The notes beneath the pieces are model-generated. The model did no database searches. It was not told the DNA's origin and saw only the letters and a program-made list of their open reading frames with translations. A program made the translations under genes and the position numbers. From Onchidella celtica (taxonomy: Eukaryota; Mollusca; Gastropoda; Systellommatophora; Onchidiidae), in the NCBI GenBank assembly GCA_963931925.1, contig OZ007569.1, positions 42,251,021 to 42,315,020 of the forward strand: DNA of 64,000 bases. The letters run 5' to 3'. Of this stretch, positions 26,376 through 39,466 are shown piece by piece. Position 1 is the stretch's first letter; each line of letters begins with the position of its first letter.

Positions 26376-27766
26376 CACTGTGCTGTCGTTTTGTGTGTCT
26401 CGGTGTCTCATACCATAGTTAGGTGGCAGTGGCCGAATATATCGAGGGGTATTTGCCAGATTGTTGTACGTAACATTTTGAGGATTTTGACGTTTCATCA
26501 TGAAAATGATTCTCTCACTCCTAATTTCATTATGTGTAGGTGTCATTCCAACCAGTGAAAAACTTTTCGAGGTATGTGTTTGTGTATAATGTCATCCTCT
26601 GATTTTACACAACTCTTCCAAGTCTCGATCCTCATTGTCTCGAAAAGACAAAAATGCACATACAATAATATGGAAAATATCGGACGATATATCCGTAAAC
26701 TGGCACTTTTTTTGAGATTTCAGATGGGAAAAGATTTTTATATTTAATGATTAGTTTATCGATTGAAAAATTAATAATAATGAAGGGAATTCTAGAAACA
26801 GAAAGAGCGGCATAAATACTTCAAGAGATAGATAGACGGATAACTAGGTAGACCGAACGCTGTGGACATTTTTACAGCACGCCAAGGAGTTTTAACACTG
26901 TTCTTTTGAAGGCTTCATGTATTATTATTTCAAAAGACACTGTCCTGCTCTATTGTTGGCCGTTTTCTACTGTGAACGTTATCTTCTATTGCCTGCTCAT
27001 TGACATGAGTGACACAACTATTATTTATGAGGCTTCATTTGCAATCTTTTTGGCTCGATTTCCACACTACTTTTCTGGTGGGGCAAAAACTAAAAAAAAA
27101 AAGAAACAACCCACTACCTGAATGCTCAATACTCTGCCATTCATCCATAGCTTAAATGATTAATGTTGCCTCGTTCTATTACTCTGATTTTTTTATAACT
27201 TTATTTGGATGAGCTGGAAGGGGGGGGGGGATGAGTTTAGGCGGCACACTAAACAGTGGGCATTTTCACTTGTCTATGCCACTCAACAATACCTGATTGT
27301 AACTTACAACTACCTCCGCTGGGTTTCCCTGCTGCTCTGCTGACAATAGAGTACTCTTACTCCTGCCTCTGTGTTCTCAGCATCATACATGCAGCCTGCC
27401 CCACCCCACCCCACCCCCTCCCCCGCCCTTCCTCCGCCGCTGGCTTTATACGTCGCGCCAGCAGAGAAAACACACACGTAGAGAATCAAACATTTATTAT
27501 GTTCCAGGAAACAAAAGTTTCGCCTCTATTAGGGATCGTTTCATGGATGATGATTTCAGCCTTTAGAACTTTTAGGTTGTGCGTGCCAAGTCTTTGGTGT
27601 CGGTCGCGGCCGTTCCTCAGCTGTTGTCTCCAGAGGCGTGTCCAGCCAAAGTTGTAATGGAGAAATTAATAGCTTTGTTGGATACTCAATTAACCTTTCA
27701 TTCCCTTTCCCATTCAGTTTGTTTTTTATGTTATGTATAATATAAAGATTTACTGATGGTCAGGGC
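26376..27766. other. Intron immediately downstream of the Prospero exon
   Basis: No second coding exon was found. There is a G run at about 27221 and a C-rich block at 27400-27440. The frame at 27256-27657 has no recognisable protein. Confidence 0.7.
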
Positions 27767-27946
27767 AACCAACCAACCAACCAACCAACCTAGTCTAATC
27801 CATCGATCCATCCATCCATCGATCCATCCATCCATCGATCCATCTATCCACCCATCGATCCACCCATCCATCCACCCATCGATCCATCCATCCATCGATT
27901 CATCCATCCATCGACTCATCCATCCATCGATCCACCCATCCATCCC
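27767..27946 (+). repeat. (CCAA)n then (ATCC)n tetranucleotide arrays
   Basis: CCAA occupies 27767-27790. ATCC with CGATCC and CACCC variants occupies about 27800-27946. Confidence 0.9.
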
Positions 27947-27967
27947 TTAAACGAATATGGTATAAAA

Positions 27968-29660
27968 TTGACCATCCCCAGTCTCTGCCACCTTCCGAGA
28001 CATAATTTACCCACCTTGATGGCGCGACTCTGCCCTTTCTACCCCCCCTCCATCCCAACCGTACCCATGGCCATCATTAACCAGTATTTGGCGCACCTAG
28101 TTCGTCTTTATGCCGGCCCCAGGCTGTGTGAGCAAAGACAACGACCGGCATTCCCGTCATTTATTAAATCACTGACAAAAAGGCAGGGGAGCTGTACTCA
28201 TGTTCTCACTATTACCAAACACCCCACACCTCCCAGCTCTTGTGTTTACCCCAGTCTATTTGCCTGTTGAGTAGGAAAGACATTAAGCCGGCACACAACA
28301 ATAAGACGCAATTAGGAGCAACGCGGTTGGATGATTTCTGAGTCCGCCCCTGGTGAGCAGTCCATCTCCTGACAACTGTACCTCAATTGATGGCACAAAG
28401 GAAAATGTCCTGCCTGATGATGGCGATAAAATAATCTAAAATACACATCGCGAAAATGCTGTCCTTTTCCAACAACCGCTCTTATGAAATGGAAAACCCA
28501 TTTTTTAAATTATCTTCTTTTGTTCTTCGCATTATCCCCTCTTTCCGTCTCTTTCTATTGTCCTTTTTCATATCCTTGTTTGAGCCAGCCGGCGACGAAG
28601 GCGGGGGGAGAAATTAGGAAGTGTATAGTAATGGTCAAAAAAGGGAAAAATGTTCAACAAACAAAAATTGTAATATGGCAACGGTTTGGGATAGATCGTC
28701 TGGGCTCACCAGCGCTGAATGCCAGTCTCAGAGTACTGGAAGCTTTGAAACATTTATGCCATAACTTGCGATGCGGTCCATGGGGACTTCTCGCGTCTAT
28801 ACATCTACGAGCGAGTTCTCTGTGAGCCTTTGTGTGTCTGAAGCTAACCCGGCCTTTGCTTGTCGCTCGGTGCCAGAGCTTCCATGCAATCGGCTTTAGC
28901 CTGGGCCATTCACCATCCTGCAACTCCCGATCTAAGGGAGGATGAAAGAAAAAAAAAAATGTCGGGGAAGGGGAGAGAAGTGGAATAAATCGTCCTTTCA
29001 CGTACTTGACAATCTTAATCACTAACGTTCAATATTTGTTCTGCAATCCTTTTCGCCTCATCACGATTATTTCCCGCCCTCCCTTTCCTTTCTTTGCTCG
29101 GCGCTGTTTCCAATCAACAAGGGACGTAACGGCTTTTCTGGGTCCTCGGCTTCTCTCCCCCTTCTCCACAATTCTCCTTTTATTTCAAGTCACTGGCCGA
29201 TCCTCTATCGGCATTTTCCAGGGCTTAATGGGCATTAAATTTTCATAGTTTCATATCTTTAATGCATTTTGGGCATCTGAGTTATTAGCTGTCCCCGTGT
29301 TTCCCCGCATTGTCCCGGGGGACAGCAAGTTGTGGTAGGCGCGGATCTGAAGTTGTCCCGGGCTCAAGAACAGTTACAAGATGGCTGCAGGGATACAGCA
29401 CTTGTCATGTTGGCATCCTCCCTTTCCATACCGATCGACACCACGTCCCAGGCGGCCCTTGTTCACACTGATTATAGCTTGGTCGTTGTCAGTGGTCACC
29501 CTCTTCACCAGACATACGAATCGTTCCTGGAGGACTCACCAGCTAGCGCCAATGTTAGGAAAAGGGACTGGAAGGGGGTAAGGCAGAGGAGAATCGCCGG
29601 AAAAATGATATTTGAACATACATGGGAGAGATCTTCGGGGGTGATCGTATAGCAAAGCAA
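27968..29660. other. Gene-free unique interval downstream of the exon, candidate regulatory region
   Basis: No repeat families were noticed here. Several open frames of 80-122 codons lie on both strands (28484-28825 + and 28654-29022 - overlap; 29332-29652 +). None resembles a known protein, and the overlap argues against coding. The composition is more balanced than in the flanks, and TAAT-like sites occur (28288, 29229, 29261). Regulatory DNA is the favoured guess. Confidence 0.3.
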
Positions 29661-31760
29661 ATTTTAACCAGGTCTATTTTGTTTCATTTTATTTTCCATG
29701 TTGTTGCTCCTAAATTTGATGTACATGTAATGTATAGTCGAGCGTCGACTCAGAAGGAGGAACGATAGACTGCTAATTTGGTCTCGGGCTTGAAGGGGGG
29801 AAAACCCCTACGGGGATCTCGGATTTTCTTGCACGGTTTGCTCGGGGGGTGACGTCACACTCCAGCGCGCGCGGTACGAGAACGCCATTATGAAGAAGTT
29901 TTTAATCCCATCTCGCGAGTCTTTGGGGACACTTGTAAAGTGAGAGCTGACGGTGACATTCCAAGATGAGCCGTGATCTGGCATGAAGATGGGAGAACTT
30001 GACGTGTCTGCAGGGGCCATAATAAAATTGATGAATTGCCTGAAAGAAAAAAAAAAATGGCTCGGTAGAAATTGCATGATAAAATAGAAGAAAAAAAGTA
30101 ATGGAAGCGGGTTGCATGGGGATGGTTGGAGGGTGGGGAGATAGGAAATGACAGAGGAAGTGGGGAAATAATGTCGACTAATAGAATTGAGAAGGAAGGA
30201 TATTCATTTCCGCATTGGTGAGCATCTGCACTTTATGAATGCACGATAAGCACTTGTGTGAATGGGGAAACTCATGCAGTGCAGGGATTATGTATGATGC
30301 AGATGTAATTCCTTTTTTTCTCATTCTTTTATGGTGGCTTTTCTCATCCAGCCTGGAAAATGCAGATGGTGTGTCGTTTTCATCTTCCTGTACCCTTTAT
30401 GGTTATGCTGTCCACTTTCTGTGTTTCTTCTATATTCTGTTTGTTGGTCGAGTTGATTCCATTTCTAGCAGAATTGCTGACAAAGCCACACTCTCCACTG
30501 GGCATTCAATATCTCTCAGACCTTTCAGATACAGTTTTACAACCATGAAACAGTGTCTTGTATTTTAGAATTAACTAATCTAACAATGGAAAAAAGCACT
30601 TTAGAAAACTGATCGATATACTTTTAATTACAGATTGATCATTGATACATGTCATCATTTCTCACCTTGAAGACAAAGGCGATTCCACTCTTGATTACAT
30701 CAAAAGTCAAGGCACTATTCTATCTTCAGCTAAGAGCTTTGCTTGACTTATTAATTTCGTTTCAGTACTTTCGACTATTATCCCAAACGGATGCCCACAT
30801 ACTCAGATTTTGTTTGTATGAGAATGTATTGTCAAAAGCCATGCTGAACTGGGCGTTGTATGTGCGCAATCGGTATTATGTTTCCCCCCCGGTTGCTGGA
30901 AGTATGGCTGGTCATGCAACATGGCGGAGGTTTCAGAGCCAAGCTGGTTTAACCTGTTCAGGTTTGTCTCTGGCGTGGGTGGCCATCTTTCTGGTGTTAA
31001 ACCTCTTAAGTCGGATCTTTTTTATCTTTCCCTGTCGTGAGACCCATGTATGGGCTGGAAACAAGTTCTCTCAACGCACCTTACATGGAGACCGTATGAA
31101 AATTGGCTCGGGATTTTTCTCCCAGAAAAAAATAATCTGATAACATTATTGCGAAATCGGGACGTGGACGGACAGAAATCTTTTGTAATTAAACAATAAG
31201 TAGGACACGGACAGTTAGCTTCATTTTTATCTGTGTAAAGTACATTGTGATTGTTTCATAGTATTCGATGCTATATCGGTTTCTTGGTCAGCTAATCTGC
31301 TCCAAATGGCAGGCACTCTCTGATTGATGACCTTTTGAAAAAAACAAAACTTACAGAGATTTTGAGTATGTCTGCTGATGAGTTGGACGTCCTCTGACGG
31401 TGTATCATGTGAATGTGAACGACAATGGCCCGGCACATGTTGTTTCAACGTGATCTAGAAAATATTTTGATTCAACATTACCTTAAAGAATTGAGAGGGA
31501 AGTTTGGATAATAACCAAGTCACTTTCTGGGACGTAAAAATCTGCTTCCCCTAGGAACTAAGCCATCAGATATGATAGCGTATCAACGTCCAGATCAGAA
31601 ATAATAGAAAGTAAAGAATGGTATTGATCCTACTAGGTATCACTGAGGACGATTGACATTGATGATCCTAACTGGCTTTCCTGTATTATGTTCACTGGGC
31701 AGAATGCAGGACTCTTGAACGGGCCTATGCTAAAGGCTGGTCCTTCTGTTCAGTCCTTAA
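29661..31760. other. Gene-free intronic DNA
   Basis: Unique sequence with open frames up to 163 codons (30649-31140 +). That frame has no recognised domain, no splice context and no coding-like composition, so it is not called. Confidence 0.6.
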
Positions 31761-31842
31761 GAATATTATTAGAGTCATAATTCTATTGAACGTAAATTTT
31801 AATGTTGATTTTTATCAGGCTCATGGCTCACTGAGTCAAGTC
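31761..31842 (+). repeat. Direct repeat F, copy 1 (82 bp)
   Basis: Starts GAATATTATTAGAGTCATAA and ends AGTCAAGTC. It aligns without gaps to 32651-32732, with about 83% identity counted by eye. The two copies are 890 bp apart and flank element family C copy 2. Confidence 0.75.
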
Positions 31843-32393
31843 TAAAATGCCACCTTGGCCCTTTCTTCTATACAGGTAGCAATAAACCATTGTTTGTAAT
31901 TTAAGTCTCAAACATTCTCTACTTGAGTAAATGAACATTTGCTATATGGAAGCCGTGGAAGTGAAAACTCAAGTGTGCATGGCTTACTGAAGACACATAT
32001 CCCCGTATCGTTGGTAGGCAAGATATGTAATAAGTTTTTTCCCCACCTACACAATCAACCAGGAAGAAACTTCAACGGGAAAAAGTTGATGCAATATCGA
32101 TCAGTAGCTCATTCTCGTAGTGCGCGGGATACATTACATATCAGATAACAGCAGCACAAAGAGCAAAGAATGCCCTTTGCGATTTGCTACAGATTCATGT
32201 TTTCTTTCTTTTTTTTTTTCGACATACTTAATTGCCATGTGGATACCATAAAACTGGGATGAGACGCTGCTTTATGGAGATTATCTGCTCATATGAAAAT
32301 CATTTCGCTCGTACCAATGGCAGACTGAGCTGGAAAACGAAGCAGAAACCGAGTTACCTAATCATAGAGGGCTTCTCAAAATGTGGGTCGCGT

Positions 32394-32550
32394 CAGGGCC
32401 GTCTTAAGGCATGGGCACGCTGGGCAGTTGCCCAAGGGCCCGAAGGATTTAGGGGGCCCCATGCGTGCAGATTTCCGAGTAGTTGCGTAGGGGGCGGGCC
32501 GCAGCCTATGGCGTTGTCCAGGGGCTCATAATGATGTTAAGCCGGCCATG
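32394..32550 (+). mobile_element. Short inverted-terminus element family C, copy 2 (hAT-like)
   Basis: It starts CAGGGCCGTCTTAAG and ends TGTTAAGCCGGCCATG, near-perfect inverted termini. Inside are TGGGCAGTTGCCCAAGGGCC and GGGGGCCCC. The flanks GGTCGCGT and AGTCGTGA match at 5 of 8 positions, a possible old 8-bp duplication. There is no coding sequence. Confidence 0.7.
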
Positions 32551-32650
32551 AGTCGTGAAGCTGTGAGCAATGGGTCTTGGTATTGCTCTGTACTTTTTTC
32601 ATATTGGGATTATAAAATGGATCTATTTTTCTTTGTTGAATTAAAAAAGA

Positions 32651-32732
32651 GAATATTATTCGAGTCATAAACCTATTGAACGTATATTTTAATGTTCATT
32701 TTTGTTAGGTTCATAGTACACAGTGTCAAGTC
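32651..32732 (+). repeat. Direct repeat F, copy 2 (82 bp)
   Basis: Same length and orientation as 31761-31842, with the shared block CTATTGAACGTA followed by ATTTTAATGTT. It could be the remnant of a larger element whose interior was invaded by the insertion at 32394, or a local duplication. Confidence 0.75.
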
Positions 32733-33465
32733 AGTTTTGTCTCGGTGAAACGGAAGGAAGTCTGTCTCGCTCGTTGATTCAAACTAAGTTCAGATATGAG
32801 TCAAACCCGAAGCTAAACAGACTTGACTCAGTGTGCTCTTAGCCTTAGCCCGAACAGCAAAAGTAGAGTCAACGCTATAACGTTGGCGGACGCGGTGGGT
32901 AGCGGCTGATATGCCAGCACTGCCAGGTAGATCGTGAAAGCAGAACGTTTGAGAAACATTGATCTCTGGGACTAAGTAGCAAAAAGACTGATAACAGCCA
33001 TCGTTATACTGGAAGTAGTTGCGTGGGTTTATCTGTTTCATCCTCTTTTTTTAAATATTATTATTATGAGGCTGGAGACTTTCGAGGGCGTAATATGAAA
33101 ATGAAACGCACCTCGTTAAGCCTAAAGCCAGCCATAGGTCAAATGACTATCTGGTGTTTGGTGGACATTTTATTGCTTGGTTTGGTGAATTTATGCAGTC
33201 TGATCCACATCACTGACTCAAACTGTACTAAAAGGTACAAATGTGTATTTCCTGTGTTGAAGGACCAAATACAACCAAGAAGACTTATTCATCCTTTCAT
33301 TTTAGCAAGGCCTTAAAAAATGTTAAATTTGTCCATTTTTAAAAAAAAGATTGATCCCTGGGTGATCTTAAGTTAGTGTAATTGTTTGTATTTCAATTCT
33401 TTTAGAGTTCATTGCTTTTGTTTCTTTCTAGCGTGGAGCTTTATGAATTATAATTATTCTTCTCC

Positions 33466-33539
33466 GTCTCTGTCGCACTCTCTCCCTCTGCCTCTGTCTG
33501 TCTGTCTGTCTGTCTCTGTCTCTGTCTCTCTTTCTCTTG
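33466..33539 (+). repeat. CT/TGTC-rich microsatellite
   Basis: Pyrimidine-rich tract with (TGTC) and (CTGTCT) units. Confidence 0.8.
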
Positions 33540-35777
33540 CCAATTTTAACTTGGGACCTCATAGCTTTTGCTTGTAACTATGTTTGTATCTAATTATTGT
33601 TTTTGTCTTTTCATTAATTTGTCCTTTCTGTAACTGGTACAGTAAAATAGTAATTTTACAGCATCCTAAACTATTCTTTTGAATGTAACAGTTTGGCGTT
33701 ATTCTGAGCTCCACTTGTCGTGGAACGACTCACCTACATAGATATCCAGTGGACTGTCCCGTCATTCACACGGGACTGTAGTTTCTCTTTCTCTCTCTCT
33801 CTCTCCGGTCTATTCGCTATTTATTTCATCTCCCAGTGTAACAGGTGGAAAGCCCTGCCGGTAGATAAGGCCTAAGCGAAGCATATTATTAACATAAGAT
33901 GTAATACGATCCTTATGAGAAAATCGTCGGGACTTTGCCGATTGAGTGGGACATGGAATGAAAACGTGATATTACGGGATAAATGTCCTTGCTATTGCCT
34001 TTGTTGTTGATAAACTTCGTGTAGGAGAACTATTCCTTAAAAGTGTGTTACAATATGTCATTAGAGATACCTGGCCTCAAGCGGATTTGAAAATGCAAAA
34101 ATAATTTTTGCGTTGAAATTGAATCAGAATTCGAGCCCATTTAATTTGGATTTTGATCAAACATCTGTATTAAAAGAGCTCATTATAGGCACAGCAACTT
34201 CAGAGCTTTCAAAGAGGGGGTCCTTTGCATCTCCACCGGCTTACAGACTTATTTCCATATCATACTTGGGGAAGTGTTCAGATCTCGCCTTGCACAACTT
34301 GATATGCAAAGGGGAAGCTTTAAGAATACGTTAACGTGAAACGATATTAGTAAAGAAATTTGTGGACGGGACTTGGAACATCTAGAATACTTTTTGCCCC
34401 ATCTAGTTTGCATCGGACCACCAACCTTGGTTAACCCTTTAACGCGTAGCACATCATGAAGTTTCCAGTGTTCTACGTTGGACCATGATTGTTCTAATTT
34501 ATCCCCTTAAAAAATAATTTTTTCTCGATTTATATTTTTGCGCTTCTCTGGTCATTTTATATCACTTTTGTCAGGTAGGTAATTTCTATACTAGACAAGG
34601 CAAATTTCATCTGGACTTTAGTGGTTTAGCAGAGCATTTTGCCCTATGTTTAAATGATACGTTTTCGACCTGATGGTACTTCAATAACAGAAGAATAGGA
34701 GGACAACGCTTGAGTGATATGTGCCATGTTGTATGGGATCAATACCACTGTAACTGGGTGAGGCAAGACGTATAGTTAATGCTGGGCTTATGTAGCTAAG
34801 TATCTATTTATCATACTAAGACATTTTAGAATTACTAGCACAATGAATTATGCAGGGAAAAAATGGTTGCCGACGAAAACAACAACTTTACTATACTCCC
34901 CAAACCCCCAGATGTTCAAGTGATTCGCGGCCCCCCAACAAAATGTTTTCAAGCCAAATGGACCTTTAACATACTCATTCCGTATCCCTGTTGGGAAAAG
35001 AAAAAGGAACATAAAAAGATGGAAGGAACTCTTATTATTGGGCTAACATCATGGTCCACCTGGTTTTTCTTAGTTCTGAGAAAAGGAATAAAACTGTTGT
35101 CACGGTGAACTATATTTGATCATAAAGTAGACAGTAGCTTAGGTTATTACCGAGGTGTTAGGGATCCACACATCGTTTTTTGTTGTTGCTGTTATTTTAC
35201 TTTACATGACAGTGTAAGGCTTGACTGTAAGAAGAGAATGAAATGTCAGTGCAGCTTTAGCCCAACACAACAGTGATGGAAATAGGTAAAACTCCCGTAA
35301 AAGATGTAAAGTCATGTTTGTCTGAAAGCTTAAAACTCCGAATATAATGATACACAATGTATTTTTCGAGAAAACCGAGAAACACATTGTCCTGCCCGTG
35401 TGAAGCCGTTATCATGATGTATTCGAGACTGAATCATGCAACAGAGAAATACATCTAAGCTATCAAATCAACAGGAGCCATGTTGACAATTTTGTCCATC
35501 GACTTCTGATATTGTTACATTGGTTATGGGTTTTGTACAGGAGAAAATTAAATGTAATTAGTAATTCTATTATGCCATCTGATAACTACCGACAAGGACA
35601 TTGAGACAATGCCACGATTTATGATCTCTAAGCAACGTCAAAGCAAATTATTGAATACTTTGTCTGGTTTAATTAACCTAGCGTTGTTCTCGTGTTTTGC
35701 TTTTCAAAGTGAACCTGACCTGTCAGTCAGCGGTTCCCCTCTTCAGGTCTACCACTGACCCTCCTCGACAGCATATA

Positions 35778-36005
35778 GCGACTTTAGTTCTTGTTTGTTC
35801 CAACTCAACTTTTTGCACATCTGAAAATTTCGATTTGTGGCTGTAGTAGTAAGAATAAACCAGAACAAAACAGCTTGATGGGTGCCACAACGCATTTTAA
35901 ACAAATGTCAAAGTGTGCATTTGTTATACCTCTTATACATACTAAACGATCTCCAGTTTTTTCAGGGGATGGAGAAAGCACAGGCAAGAATTGAGGCCGC
36001 AATAT
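35778..36005 (+). repeat. Direct duplication G, copy 1 (about 228 bp)
   Basis: Recurs at 36421-36645. Shared landmarks in order are CTTGTTTGTT, TTTGCACA, CAGCTTGAT, GCCACAACGCATTTTA, GTCAAAGTGTGCA and a GGAAATGGAGA-like block. No coding sense was recognised. Confidence 0.75.
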
Positions 36006-36420
36006 GATTTCCCGAGAGAAGACCACATTACGAAACACAACAATAGCCGAATGACAGTTAGATATAAAAATTCTGGAAATATTCACGGATGACATTTAAA
36101 TGGAATAGAATCTGTTTGTGGCTTTGACTTCATATCACTTAATGTGTTAATCACTTGGCTCATGAAACACTGTATTTTGAGGCAGTAGGCATATGAATAA
36201 TATACACTTTCGGATTACAGTGTATGTTGTGAAACGTCAAGCCGCTATGGCCAATTTTGGTTTCTAATACCGGAAAATTCTGTTACGATTTTGTGATATT
36301 GAATGAAACGATGTGTAGAACTTTTCATTTGTATTGAATACCTAAGGCACGGTATTTTCCATCATGAATATTTTAGGTGGAAGTTTGTCGCCCAGAAACT
36401 CGGCTGGTGTAGGACAAATC

Positions 36421-36645
36421 GCGACCTTAGCTCTTGTTTGTTACAACTCCACTCTTTGCACAGCTGAGAAATTCGACGTTAAACGCTTGCGCCTTTAGTA
36501 TTATGATAAAGAGTTGGCGTAAATCCGGACTGTGAAGCAGCTTGATAAATGCCACAACGCATTTTAGGCAAACGTCAAAGTGTGCAGTTGTTGCACTTCT
36601 GCTACATACTCAGGAAATGGAGACAGAAGAACTAAGGTCGTGAAA
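36421..36645 (+). repeat. Direct duplication G, copy 2 (about 225 bp)
   Basis: Diverged second copy, offset 643 bp from copy 1. The landmarks keep their order, with the middle (about 36479-36530) the least conserved part. The 416 bp between the copies hold no gene. Confidence 0.75.
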
Positions 36646-38665
36646 TTAAAGGGGGGAACCGCGAACTTTCCAAGCCTGCCTGCCGTCTTGCCCCCGTCCG
36701 TAGCTGTCGTCTTTGCTGTTGCGAGCTTTGCGTGCCGCGAGGGATGAGGGGGATCCTTGGAGGATCGTGACGGCAAAAGGCCGACTTGATCCTCTTACAA
36801 AGTGGGTCCCTAGCTTGGCTTGCAGAAGGCGGGCGGAGCTAAGAACGAGCCATCCTCTCTTTCCCTGATGTTCACTGATTAAGGTGTAATACGCTCTAAT
36901 AGGTTCTTACACTGGTGTAGTCCCCGGCTGAAGTCGCCGATCACAAGTCTTTGTCTTTGCCTAGTGATCGATACCCTTGTTAGGGACAATACAGTAGCCG
37001 GAGAGAGATAAGTAAAAAAGAAAAAAAAAAAAAAAGAAAATCTGCAAATAACAGTGCATTTTCACAGTGGGTTTGTTCTGTAAAGGGTTAAATATAAAAA
37101 TATAATTATAGAATAAATTCTATGGGAATGAAAACGAAAGAAGCTTGGCTGGCTTAGATTCAGTTTCTGCAAATTTTCTCGTTTTTACATCTTATCCTCT
37201 GCCAAAGTGGCATCCTAGCATTGGAAAGGGAGGAGGAAGGAAAACTGGAAGACACAGAAATGTGAAGCCGAAACCAACATGCGATTTTGTTTGTTTAGAA
37301 TTTTCCTCATAGGTCATAGAAATCCAAGAAGTCGTGTCTTTTCCGCCCCCCCCCCCCAACAAAACAAAACGAAAGAAAAACAAACCCACACACTTTGAGA
37401 AACACCGCTGAGCTGTCTATATAATTGCACTTGAGAAATGAATTTGTCACATACAACACGTATCCTCTACCACATGGTGAAACCTGATGACACGGAAGTG
37501 TTGAGAGAGAGGCAGAGAGAGAGAGAGAGAGAGAGAGAGGAGGGGGGGGGGAGAGGGCGGTAACTGTCACACAATGTTGCCTTGTTAGGTAATCGGGGCA
37601 AAAGTAAACACCGTCAAGTAAATTATGAAAACATCAGTGGACCAGTATAATTGTAGACGGTGTCTAAATAAACAGGCCTTGAATTCTCAACTGCCGACGT
37701 GGCTGAAATTCTCGCAGATTTTTTTCGTCTTTACATTATATCGTGGTAGATTGTTTCTAAAAATGACCAACCCCCTCGTCTAGTCTCCCATCTTTTTTTC
37801 TGAAAACGAAAAGATACTTTAGACTGAGAAAGCAAAAGAAAGATACTGAAAGTCCCACGAGTCTATTTATAACCAGCGGAATATTATACAGTTAAATTTA
37901 TAACACTGGGTTACAATAAGGATAATATACAGTAATACTTCCAAGCCATTGCTGTGTGTGAGTAAAGCCGAACCTGCAGTTTTGTAGGTATTTTTAATGA
38001 GAACAGACAAGCAAAAACCACAGAAGAAATAACTAAATCGTGCCAAGAAAGTAAAATAAAATAAATACGTGGAATAAATAAATGAATAAATTAAAAAAAA
38101 ACACAAAACCATCAATCTTAGCACTGGGTCCAGAAACACGTTAAACTGAAAGTGAACTACCGGCGAGAAGTCCCCGATTCAGGTTTAATTTGGACATCAA
38201 TATAATTATTATTAATTTCTCATATAGCCCTACAATTTGGAAAGGTGAAAACAATTCCGCAAAGATTGACATATCCAGAAATAGCCAAATGTCAGGTCAA
38301 AACACAAAAACATCTGTGTCACAATACTGTCAGTGGGACTATGTGACATAGGTGTTCTTTTTTCCTTCATCAGGACCGTCCAGTGTGGACACACTGTAAA
38401 TCCAGAACTGTCCTGGGTGTGAATGAGATTAAAGGTTAACTTGATGTATAGAGACTCTCTCTCGGACATATAGTCAACTGTTTATGATGTCACAGTCTTA
38501 TGAAAACAATATCTTGGTATTGCTAGCGATGGTGGCATTTGTCCAAACCCCTCAGATTTGTTTGCGGAAATTTTTTATTTTGTTATAGGATCCGTGCGTC
38601 TTCATTGTTAGACCCCCCCCCCCCTCACTATGTCCTCTCTGGACCCGGGTCTAAATATAATATTG

Positions 38666-38780
38666 CATCCATCCATCCATCCATCCATCCATCCATCCAT
38701 CCATCCATCCATCCATCCATCCATCTATCCATCCATCCATCCATCCATCCATCCATCCATCCACCCACCCATCCATCCAT
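38666..38780 (+). repeat. (ATCC)n tetranucleotide array
   Basis: Nearly pure ATCC repeat of 115 bp with one CTAT and a few CACC interruptions. Confidence 0.95.
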
Positions 38781-39438
38781 GCCGGCCCTTGTAGTTTTGG
38801 CAACTCTTCAATTATCTGTCTGTCCAATTGTTTGCTTCTATAAGTTCTTCCACTGCGAACGCCATTAAAATCTATATTTCTGCATCAGAAAACCTAAGTG
38901 GAATTTCCCATGCTCTTGACTGCCACCAAAAAGGTTCAGCATTTCCCAAAGTTCTAGCACATGTTTTGACATATGAAATGATTGGAGTGTATGGGAAAAT
39001 GTCTTTGCATTCCCTCGCTGGTCTATGTTTAGAGTTGTCGCATTGAACAGCGTGTCAGAGAATGGATAACAATAGCAACAAGAAAATCAACAAATAAATA
39101 TAGCGGGAGAAAAGAAGATCTCGTCGCCCCAGATGCCCAGACAAAAATTGCCTTTTCCAAGAATTACATGTAGATATCTAACAAAATTGTGAAAAGACAA
39201 AGTCTTATTGGGAAATTATGTGATAAATCTAGGAAACGGTCAAATTATAGAACACTGGACACTTGATGGAGTGGTCCAACTGGATCACTGGACGCTGGAA
39301 GGTTTGTTTTTGTTTGCGATTCGAGAAGGAAGGGTGGAGTTAACAGAGCTATTATCTGTTTACAGGAAGACATTCTTTTATATTAACATGTCGTTTCCAC
39401 CTTTGCTTAAGATTAGCTTTAAACGTGCTTGACTTTCA

Positions 39439-39466
39439 GTGTGTGTGTATGTGTGTGTGTGTGTGT
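39439..39466 (+). repeat. (GT)n microsatellite
   Basis: GT dinucleotides with one AT interruption. Confidence 0.85.

Noticed and set aside
28570..28577. ATATCCTT, a U12 donor match on the + strand
   Set aside because: It lies downstream of the exon with no exon ending at it; probably chance.
28484..29022. Overlapping 113- and 122-codon frames on opposite strands
   Set aside because: They cover the same bases antisense to each other and neither resembles a protein.
29332..29652. 106-codon + strand frame
   Set aside because: No family resemblance, and a second frame overlaps it. Kept only as part of a possible regulatory interval.
30649..31140. 163-codon + strand frame
   Set aside because: Long for this window but of mixed composition, with no recognisable motif, signal or splice context; expected by chance in 64 kb.
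34432..37090. Possible piggyBac-like element: TTAACCCTTTA near 34432 and its complement ending near 37090
   Set aside because: Only about 11 bases match, the following terminal bases differ, and the interior encodes no transposase.
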